From positions 170,461 to 181,480 of the forward strand of contig DIYF01000061.1 of the NCBI GenBank assembly GCA_002427745.1: a stretch of DNA of 11,020 nt. The letters are read 5' to 3'. The position numbers and the translations under genes were made by a program. Below the pieces are notes generated by a model. The model saw nothing but the letters and a program-made list of their open reading frames with translations, had not been told where the DNA came from and made no database searches. Of the stretch, positions 5,480-11,020 are shown one piece after another. Numbering within the stretch: the first letter of the stretch is position 1; every line of letters starts with the position of its first letter. This DNA is from Roseivirga sp. UBA6061. GTDB lineage: Bacteria; Bacteroidota; Bacteroidia; Cytophagales; Cyclobacteriaceae.

Positions 5480-6586
5480 GTGAAAAGAACAGCACTGTAT
5501 ATCGTATTGATCATTGTAGCCATACTGATTTTTGTATGGTACTTCACCAATATCTTTACCTACCTGGTCTTGTCTTTGGTACTGGCCTCTATCCTGCGCC
5601 CACTGGTAGAACGCATTCACAGTACACACTTCTTTAATATTAACCCGCCCCGATGGATGGCCATTATGGTGGCTTACAGTGTGCTTCTGGGAGTGTTTTC
5701 TCTCTTTGTGGTCTTATTTATCCCCTTGATCAATGAACAAAGCTCGGTCATATCCGGCCTCGATTATGGCAAGATCACCACGCAGGTGAGTGGTCCTATA
5801 GAGTCGCTGGAGGAGTTTATAGTAGACATGAACCTAAGGGATAACATCACAGATGAGACTGATCCGGAGTCCGGGTTTCTAGTGGAGATTATCAAAGAAG
5901 AGCTTGCTGAGGCAGTCAGCAAGGTAAATGTGCAGAACATTCTGAGCTCGGTGGCTGAGATAACCAGCAGTTTTCTGATCAGTGTGCTGGCGGTAGGCTT
6001 TATCACCTTCTTACTTTTATATGAGAAAGGCCTCTTGCGCAACAGTATTATCGCCAACATTCCTAATCGTTATTTTGAGGTGTCGATTGGGGCATTGAAT
6101 AAGATAGAGAAGCTGCTCTCCAACTATCTGTTGGGACTTACCTTTCAGGTCTTTGCCATCTTCGCGATTGCGGCTACGGGCCTTTCCATACTCGGTGTAA
6201 AGTATGCACTCACCATTGCGCTCTTTGCCGCCTTTGCCAATCTTATTCCTTATGCCGGACCTATTCTAGGCTCGGTTTTCGGCATTATTGTGGGGCTTTC
6301 TACCGGCAATGACCTGATCACTACCAATGATTACATCTTCCTGGTTGCCAAGATTATCGGTGTGTTCTCCATTGTTCAGCTCACTGATAATATCATCCTG
6401 CAGCCCCTCATCTTTTCGAAAAGTGTGAAAGTGCACCCGCTAGAAATTTTTGTTATTATCTTTGCGGGCGCTTCGATAGCCGGTATTCCGGGCATGATAG
6501 CTGCCATCCCTGTTTATACTATTATCAGGGTGTCGGTAACTGAGCTCCGGAAGGGCTACAAGCAGTATTACATTTTCAGAGCATAG
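5480..6586 (+). CDS. AI-2E/PerM-family membrane transporter
   Basis: 368 residues from GTG 5480. The frame stays open back to GTG 5444, but that codon is in a terminator stem, whereas 5480 gives the usual short N-terminus before the first helix. Membrane segments lie near residues 5-41, 58-84, 164-181, 215-274 (several), 286-305 and 318-350, with a soluble stretch at about 90-160 rich in acidic residues. The family signatures are NLIPYAGPILG (254-264) and TDNIILQPLIFSKSVKVHPL (302-321). Family members include TqsA/YdgG (AI-2 export) and PerM, and some act as sodium/proton antiporters, so the substrate cannot be assigned. It stops 10 bases before ychF and is probably co-transcribed with it. 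Any promoter of its own must lie in or before the terminator region. Confidence 0.9.
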   Translation: MKRTALYIVLIIVAILIFVWYFTNIFTYLVLSLVLASILRPLVERIHSTHFFNINPPRWMAIMVAYSVLLGVFSLFVVLFIPLINEQSSVISGLDYGKITTQVSGPIESLEEFIVDMNLRDNITDETDPESGFLVEIIKEELAEAVSKVNVQNILSSVAEITSSFLISVLAVGFITFLLLYEKGLLRNSIIANIPNRYFEVSIGALNKIEKLLSNYLLGLTFQVFAIFAIAATGLSILGVKYALTIALFAAFANLIPYAGPILGSVFGIIVGLSTGNDLITTNDYIFLVAKIIGVFSIVQLTDNIILQPLIFSKSVKVHPLEIFVIIFAGASIAGIPGMIAAIPVYTIIRVSVTELRKGYKQYYIFRA

Positions 6587-6596
6587 AGAGCATAAG

Positions 6597-7694
6597 ATGG
6601 GACTTCAGTGTGGAATCGTAGGTTTGCCGAATGTTGGTAAATCCACCCTTTTCAACGCATTATCAAGCGCCAAAGCAGAGGCAGCTAATTTTCCTTTTTG
6701 TACCATAGAACCCAATGTAGGTGTGGTCACGGTACCCGACCCAAGAATCAATACTTTGGAAGATCTGGTCAACCCTCAGAAAGTGATTCCTACCGTAATT
6801 GAGTTTGTTGATATCGCAGGTCTCGTAAAAGGAGCCAGCAAGGGAGAGGGGCTTGGCAACAAGTTCCTGGCAAATATTCGCGAGGTCGATGCCATTCTCC
6901 ACGTCATCCGGTGCTTCAACGATGATAATATCGTGCATGTAGCCGGTTCGGTTGATCCGGTTTTTGATAAGGAGATTATAGACACAGAGCTTCAGTTGAA
7001 AGACCTGGAGTCAGTTGAAAAGAAAATTCTGAGGCTCAGCAAGGTGGCTAAATCAGGTGATGCCGGGGCTAAGAAAGACCTGGCGGTGCTTGAAATTTTT
7101 AAAGAGGCACTGGAAGCCGGTAAAAATGCCCGTTCGGTAGATGTTTCAAAAGAAGAGCTGGAAGCTGTAAGAGATATTCATCTGATTACGATCAAACCTG
7201 TGATTTATGTGGCCAATGTAGAAGAGGAGGCTATTCATACGGGTAATGAACACGTAACGGCTCTAAAAGAGAAAGTAAAAGACGAAAATGCCGAGGTAAT
7301 TGTCATTTCTGCCAGCATTGAATCGCAGATAGCTGAGCTTGAAGATGAAGAGGAGCGAACGATGTTCCTGGATGAATACGGGCTGAAAGAATCTGGTCTG
7401 AACAAGCTGATCAGGGCATCTTACAGTATTCTGGATCTGATAACTTATTTCACAGCTGGTCCGCAGGAGGTCAGAGCCTGGACTATCAGAAAGGGCTGGA
7501 AAGCTCCACAGGCGGCAGGGGTGATCCATACAGATTTTGAAAAAGGTTTTATCAAGGCTGAAGTAATAAAGCTACCGGACTACGAGCAGTTCAAAACAGA
7601 AGTAGGCATTAAAGAGGCCGGTAAAATGGCAGTGGAAGGGAAGGAATATGTAGTGCAGGACGGAGATATTATGCACTTTAGATTCAACGTATAA
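6597..7694 (+). CDS. ychF: Redox-regulated ATPase YchF (OLA1 family)
   Basis: 365 residues, the normal family length. The P-loop is GLPNVGKS (9-16), the switch region NFPFCTIEPNVG (31-42) and the G3 motif DIAG (72-75), followed by the glycine-rich KGASKGEGLG (78-87). The G4 position reads NVEE (207-210) instead of NKxD; this change makes YchF/OLA1 proteins prefer ATP over GTP. A helical insert (about 125-195) and a C-terminal TGS domain (about 284-362, with AGPQEVRAWTIRKG) complete the family layout. YchF binds ribosomes in the cytoplasm and acts in translation and stress responses. It sits 10 bases after the perM-like gene, so the two form one unit. Confidence 0.97.
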   Translation: MGLQCGIVGLPNVGKSTLFNALSSAKAEAANFPFCTIEPNVGVVTVPDPRINTLEDLVNPQKVIPTVIEFVDIAGLVKGASKGEGLGNKFLANIREVDAILHVIRCFNDDNIVHVAGSVDPVFDKEIIDTELQLKDLESVEKKILRLSKVAKSGDAGAKKDLAVLEIFKEALEAGKNARSVDVSKEELEAVRDIHLITIKPVIYVANVEEEAIHTGNEHVTALKEKVKDENAEVIVISASIESQIAELEDEEERTMFLDEYGLKESGLNKLIRASYSILDLITYFTAGPQEVRAWTIRKGWKAPQAAGVIHTDFEKGFIKAEVIKLPDYEQFKTEVGIKEAGKMAVEGKEYVVQDGDIMHFRFNV

Positions 7695-7773
7695 TACCAT
7701 CCTGACTACTCATAGGTATAACCAGTCAGAACCTCTGAGCTACCACAAGCGTTATCATTCTTAAGCCGGATAC

Positions 7774-7804
7774 TATTTTTTGTTTGGTTGAAGACAAAAA
7801 ATAT
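7774..7804. terminator. A/T-only hairpin after ychF, possible terminator
   Basis: TATTTTTTGT (7774-7783) pairs with ACAAAAAATA (7794-7803) over 10 bp, enclosing TTGGTTGAAG. Another T6 run follows at 7807-7812. The stem is almost all A-T, so termination would be weaker than at the GC-stem terminators elsewhere in the window. Confidence 0.4.
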
Positions 7805-7838
7805 GCTTTTTTGATGATTGGTTGAACAAACTTTAAAA

Positions 7839-7895
7839 CCTCTCGGTTAACAAGTTACAAAGTGCCTCGGATGAGTCAATTCTTGTTAAGAGAGG
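7839..7895 (+). promoter_or_regulatory. Bulged 14-bp hairpin just before cas6
   Basis: CCTCTC (7839-7844) pairs with GAGAGG (7890-7895), and TTAACAAG (7847-7854) with CTTGTTAA (7882-7889), separated by a GG bulge (7845-7846). The 27-base loop can hold a smaller hairpin (CTC-GGAT-GAG core). The structure ends 27 bases before the GTG start of cas6 and, if transcribed with it, would lie in its leader. It might regulate translation or be bound by Cas6 itself. Confidence 0.4.
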
Positions 7896-7922
7896 GATTT
7901 TGGTTAAAAAGTAGAGTAAATA

Positions 7923-8771
7923 GTGAGAGTAAGGATAATTTTTAAGCTAAAGAACAAAGGGTCTTTTCTGCCTTTTCACCACCAGTTCATTCTGGCCCAG
8001 TTTATTAAGGGAGTAATTGTGAAGGGGGGAGATGAGAAGTATGTAAACTACCCTTTCTATAATTTTTCAGGCCTTAAGGGGCAAACCAAAGTGAGTCGAA
8101 GCGGACTCCATTACTACTCTAATCTGGTAACTCTGGTACTATCAGCACAGGATAAAGAGTTTGTGGATTATGTGCTAGGCCTCATTTTTGAGTTCGATAC
8201 CATATCACTGGGTAATCTGGAGATTATTCCGATGTCTACCGAAGTGGAGACACAGCCGGAACTTACAGAAGAAAGTAAATTCATTTGTATCTCACCTACA
8301 GTGCCGGTAAAGTCAACCTTTAGCGGGGTTGAAGGCAAGCGCTTTATCATGCCTGAAACGGATGAGTTTTCTGATTTGCTGTACGATTCTACCATGCAGC
8401 GTATGGAAGCTTCTGGTATGTACACCCCGGAACAAATAGAAAGCTTCAGCAAGTTTCAGGTAGTGCCGGATATGGAATACCTCAACAAGCTGAGAGCCAA
8501 GGAGAAGAAGTTTGCCAGGATCTATTCTGTTTTTGATATGGATGTGAAGTATGAAGCAAGGGGCTATACACTGCCTTTTAAGCTTTATGCAGCCAAAGAG
8601 GTTCAGGACTTTGTGTTCAATTGTGGTTTAGGACAATACACCTACAAGGGCTTTGGCATGCTGGATCTGGCCAATGTAAATCCCGTGGGCAGGTCAAAGG
8701 CCTACACCTTCAAAAAAGAAGGGGTGAAAATCAGAACGAAACCAAGGCCACGCACCAACGCAACCTCCTGA
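7923..8771 (+). CDS. cas6: Stand-alone Cas6-like CRISPR endoribonuclease
   Basis: 282 residues from GTG 7923; an in-frame TAA at 7917-7919 rules out a longer form. The start MRVRIIFKLK is the first strand of a ferredoxin-like fold. LPFHHQFILAQFIKGVI (16-32) is the following helix, with His19 and His20 where Cas6 enzymes often carry the general-acid histidine. The C-terminus has the glycine-rich RNA-binding loop GLGQYTYKGFG (235-245, GxGxxxxxGxG), diagnostic of Cas6/RAMP proteins. Cas6 cuts precursor CRISPR RNA within the repeat. Here no array and no other cas gene lie in the window. It follows ychF after 228 bp and ends 7 bp from the converging plug gene. It may serve an array elsewhere in the genome or have another RNA target. 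The basic tail (KIRTKPRPRTNATS) may contact RNA. Confidence 0.85.
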   Translation: MRVRIIFKLKNKGSFLPFHHQFILAQFIKGVIVKGGDEKYVNYPFYNFSGLKGQTKVSRSGLHYYSNLVTLVLSAQDKEFVDYVLGLIFEFDTISLGNLEIIPMSTEVETQPELTEESKFICISPTVPVKSTFSGVEGKRFIMPETDEFSDLLYDSTMQRMEASGMYTPEQIESFSKFQVVPDMEYLNKLRAKEKKFARIYSVFDMDVKYEARGYTLPFKLYAAKEVQDFVFNCGLGQYTYKGFGMLDLANVNPVGRSKAYTFKKEGVKIRTKPRPRTNATS

Positions 8772-8778
8772 TTGAGGC

Positions 8779-10053
8779 TTAACGCCTGTTGTTGTAGTTG
8801 ACACGGCCATAGCCTATCAGTTCATCGCCCCGGCTACCCATAGCTCTGAAATAAACGAAAACTTCGTAGAGATTTTCCGTTTCAAAAAAGTTGCGCTCTA
8901 TTTCCTGTTCGTCAAGCGGATCGGCACTCCAGTACATATAGTTGTACCAGCCTTGTTTCAGGAGCAGCTGATGCTGATAGCTGCCACTTTCTTCATCGTA
9001 GGTCATCCGAGAAGCTTCGTTTTTTCTCCAGCCGTTAAAAGCCCCCAACAGGTAAATACCGGTTCTTGACTTTGGCATTTCCAGCGTGAACTGCGTTTGC
9101 ACATATTCAGCACTGGTAGCTGTATTGGTACCACCCTCTGAATCGCGAATGTAAAACTGGCCGTTGAGGTCCAGGTTTTGAAAATAGCCTTCTCTCCGGA
9201 TTTTGTCTGTCATCAGTTTCGCAATGGGCCGGTTGTCTTCAAAGTAGACATTTCCCACATTTCTGCCGGATGCATTGATAGTGCTGAGGTCAAAAAAACG
9301 GAATTCATTTCCTCCGGGAAAGTCATTTTCAGCTCCCATATTCTGGTATCTCATCACACTCTGGTTTTCGTCCAGAAAGGTAACTTCCAATGTCTTTTCC
9401 TGATCGGCCCGCTGATTTTGCCTTACCACCACTTTGAAATCTCTTCTGGGATCAGGAGTTCTCACACCTCCATAGTTTACTGTGGCTTCCACGCGCTGAT
9501 GTGTCATCCGGTTGGAAACATCAGAAGACCGCAATACTCTTGCACCCACCAGGGCTTTATTTTCGTAGATCATAAAGCGCCTGGACAGTATCAGGTCCTT
9601 CTTGTTTCTGTCTCTGTATACCACCGCCAGGTAATTGCCGGTTTTCTTAAAAGTCGGGAGGGGGAACTTATAGTGCACATAGTTGATCTTTGACTCTGAG
9701 GAGAATTCAAAGTCGGTAACTTCAAATTCATTAAAACCCTGAACAAACATACCCGGCCTTAGATCGGAGGGAGTCCAGTCAGCGTTGCAGTGGATAAAGC
9801 GTACAAAGTAGTAGTCAGCATCCTCGGCCAGGTCGTCAAACTCAAGTACCAGATTGGCCCTGTCTTGAATGTTCTTTACGGAAGGGGCAAAGCGATCGGT
9901 AATGCCATTGCCCTGAGGGAGTAGTTGTATAGACTGAATGGAGGGCTCGTAGGCATGATTATCGTAAATCAGGTCTTTTTTTTGAGCCGACAGCCGGAGC
10001 GCTGAAAAAAACAGAAGGTTTGTGATAAAAAGGGCCTTAAACAGTCGATACAT
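8779..10053 (-). CDS. Type IX secretion system plug protein (DUF5103)
   Basis: 424 residues, with ATG at 10051-10053 on the minus strand. Residues 1-23 form a signal peptide (MYRLFK, hydrophobic core, then LSA before Gln24). The body is beta-rich and matches the DUF5103/T9SS plug-domain family: conserved early motifs include YEPSIQSIQLLPQ (35-47), FVRFIHCNADWTPSDL (83-98) and MFVQGFNEFEVTDFEFS (102-118). A C-terminal E-set/CBM48-like module is visible at about 330-378 (TGIYLLGAFNGWRKNE). In Flavobacterium johnsoniae the Plug protein closes the periplasmic side of the SprA translocon, so this product should be exported to the periplasm or outer membrane. It converges on cas6 and is divergent from the ECF sigma gene across 190 bp. 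No other T9SS gene is in view, as is normal for this scattered system. Confidence 0.9.
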   Translation of the reverse strand: MYRLFKALFITNLLFFSALRLSAQKKDLIYDNHAYEPSIQSIQLLPQGNGITDRFAPSVKNIQDRANLVLEFDDLAEDADYYFVRFIHCNADWTPSDLRPGMFVQGFNEFEVTDFEFSSESKINYVHYKFPLPTFKKTGNYLAVVYRDRNKKDLILSRRFMIYENKALVGARVLRSSDVSNRMTHQRVEATVNYGGVRTPDPRRDFKVVVRQNQRADQEKTLEVTFLDENQSVMRYQNMGAENDFPGGNEFRFFDLSTINASGRNVGNVYFEDNRPIAKLMTDKIRREGYFQNLDLNGQFYIRDSEGGTNTATSAEYVQTQFTLEMPKSRTGIYLLGAFNGWRKNEASRMTYDEESGSYQHQLLLKQGWYNYMYWSADPLDEQEIERNFFETENLYEVFVYFRAMGSRGDELIGYGRVNYNNRR

Positions 10054-10143
10054 CTGGAGCTATTAATGCTACGAAATTAAAATCTTATTTAATATGAAGG
10101 GGCAGGAACGGGTTTATTCTGCCATACGAACAGGTGGAACAAA

Positions 10144-10172
10144 GATTGCTCCAATTCTATGATTTATTTTTG
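10144..10172 (+). promoter_or_regulatory. Candidate promoter of the sigma factor gene
   Basis: TATTTTTG (10165-10172) is an exact TAnnTTTG -7 element. GATTG (10144-10148) is the nearest -33-like word, though its 16-base spacing is short. The start would be near 10179, about 65 bases before the ATG, and would read away from the plug gene. Confidence 0.4.
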
Positions 10173-10243
10173 TAGAGATTCCAACCCTATAGCAGGAGTG
10201 GGTGTCAAGGTATAATGAAAGGAAGCAAGACTTCTTTTAGTGA

Positions 10244-10798
10244 ATGTTTCAGGACGAGGATTTAATAGCGAAGTGCGTAGAAGGTGACCAGCAGGCGCAG
10301 CGGGAATTATATGACCGTTATGCCTCAAAGCTGATGCCTATGGCGATGCGGTATGCAAAATCGCAGGCTGATGCCGAGGATATTCTGCAGGACGCCTTTA
10401 TTAAGATCTTTAAGAGCCTGGAAACTTTCAGAAAGGAAGCGCAGTTTCTGACCTGGATGAAGCGCATTGTCATCAATACCTCAATCAACCACAACAGGAA
10501 AAAGCTTTACCAGGAACCCATGCTCGACATTGAAAAAACGCCTTTGCATGTCGAACAGGAGTTGATCATTTCTCAGTTTCATTTTACAGAATTGCTGGCC
10601 ATGATCCAGAAACTTCCGGTGGGTTGCCGGACCGTGTTTAACATGTTTGCAATTGAGGGCTATGCTCACAAGGAAATTGCAGAGAAATTAGAAATAAGCG
10701 AAGGGACTTCCAAGTCGCAGTATTCACGTGCCAGAGCCTTAATGAAGGCTATGGTCATAGAAGCGAGTGAAGTAGTTCAATCGAAAATGTCAGTATAA
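10244..10798 (+). CDS. ECF-type RNA polymerase sigma factor
   Basis: 184 residues from ATG 10244, the usual ECF length. Region 2 spans about 22-90, with the core-binding and -10-recognition motif DAEDILQDAFIKIFKSLETF (43-62) and TWMKRIVINTSINHNRK (70-86). Region 4 spans about 115-170, with a helix-turn-helix GYAHKEIAEKLEISEGTSKS (139-158) and the basic YSRARALMKAM. It directs RNA polymerase to a small regulon. Its stop codon overlaps the next start (TAATG), so translation is coupled to a membrane protein that is probably its anti-sigma factor. It is divergent from the T9SS plug gene; some Bacteroidota ECF factors (for example SigP of Porphyromonas) control T9SS genes, but a link here is only inferred. 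Confidence 0.95.
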   Translation: MFQDEDLIAKCVEGDQQAQRELYDRYASKLMPMAMRYAKSQADAEDILQDAFIKIFKSLETFRKEAQFLTWMKRIVINTSINHNRKKLYQEPMLDIEKTPLHVEQELIISQFHFTELLAMIQKLPVGCRTVFNMFAIEGYAHKEIAEKLEISEGTSKSQYSRARALMKAMVIEASEVVQSKMSV

Positions 10799-11020
10799 TG
10801 GGTGATTTTGAAAAGGACTTACGAAATGCCTTTGAAGGAGCCGAGTTTACGCCCTCACCGAAAGTGTGGGATGGTGTAAAAGCAGGGCTTGCTCCTAAAA
10901 AGAAGGCAGGAGTATTCTACATGTGGCAGACCTACGGGGTAGCCGCTGCGATACTCTTTTTGTTTACTATGGGCTTTTTATTCCGTGACCAGTTGTTCAC
11001 AAGCGGAACTGAAGGTCCGG
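10798..11020 (+). CDS. Probable anti-sigma factor, single-pass membrane protein (partial)
   Basis: The first 74 residues are present and the window ends inside the gene. ATG 10798-10800 shares its A with the TAA stop of the sigma gene, a classic sigma/anti-sigma arrangement. The start MGDFEKDLRNAFEGAEFTPS, followed by KVWDGVKAGL (22-31), is an amphipathic cytoplasmic segment that would bind sigma. A basic stretch KKK (34-36) leads into a membrane helix at about 44-63 (YGVAAAILFLFTMGFLF). No zinc-finger HxxxCxxC motif is seen in this part. This topology fits Bacteroidota anti-sigma factors of unknown signal. The role is inferred from position and topology. Confidence 0.75.
   Translation, partial: MGDFEKDLRNAFEGAEFTPSPKVWDGVKAGLAPKKKAGVFYMWQTYGVAAAILFLFTMGFLFRDQLFTSGTEGP

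Noticed and set aside
5425..5637. A 70-codon plus-strand frame starting at ATG 5425.
   Set aside because: It begins before the terminator and overlaps the perM-like gene in another frame; the product has no recognisable domain.
7695..8778. A CRISPR array beside cas6.
   Set aside because: No repeat of 25-40 bases recurs with regular spacers; only 8-9 base words repeat.
9178..9693. A 171-codon plus-strand frame opposite the T9SS plug gene.
   Set aside because: It is entirely antisense to a clear secreted protein, and the predicted peptide resembles no known family.

Overview
The window looks like a chromosomal piece from a Bacteroidota bacterium, most likely of the Cytophagales type (genus not resolved). 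Four things support this: a type IX secretion system plug-family protein (DUF5103), a DUF3276 PUR-domain protein, a possible promoter of the Bacteroidota TTG / TAnnTTTG kind, and a tRNA with no encoded CCA end. Most genes are single-copy housekeeping or envelope genes. The first 2.3 kb is different: sparse in genes, rich in hairpins and repeats, and more AT-rich.

Layout. Positions 1-60 hold the 3' end of a tRNA, probably tRNA-Pro, and its terminator. Positions 61-395 carry no gene but hold hairpins, a decayed tRNA-3'-end-like sequence and a strong AT-rich hairpin. Positions 396-1537 hold a PD-(D/E)XK nuclease-like gene split by a -1 frameshift at an A8 run. It is bracketed by two nested pairs of direct repeats, 12 bp inside and 16 bp outside. 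Positions 1538-2339 are about 800 bp without a convincing gene, but with a long two-part stem-loop at 2096-2159 and further dyads.

Positions 2340-3746 encode a persulfide-dioxygenase-like metallo-beta-lactamase domain fused to two rhodanese domains (one apparently inactive), followed by a clear terminator. A DUF58 protein on the minus strand (4871-3966) converges on it. Divergent from DUF58 runs a plus-strand cluster: the PUR-domain protein (5077-5406), an internal terminator, an AI-2E/PerM-family membrane protein (start revised to GTG 5480), and the ATPase YchF (6597-7694).

A stand-alone Cas6-like endoribonuclease (7923-8771) follows with no array or other cas gene in view. A large bulged hairpin lies just 27 bp before its start. 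The T9SS plug protein (10053-8779, minus) converges on cas6 with only 7 bp between them. Divergent from the plug gene are an ECF sigma factor (10244-10798) and, overlapping it by one base, the start of a membrane protein that is probably its anti-sigma factor, cut off by the window end.

The parts best worth following up are the repeat-flanked broken nuclease next to a tRNA gene, and the orphan Cas6 with its upstream hairpin. Neither is proof of a new system. No integrase, transposase or CRISPR array is visible.
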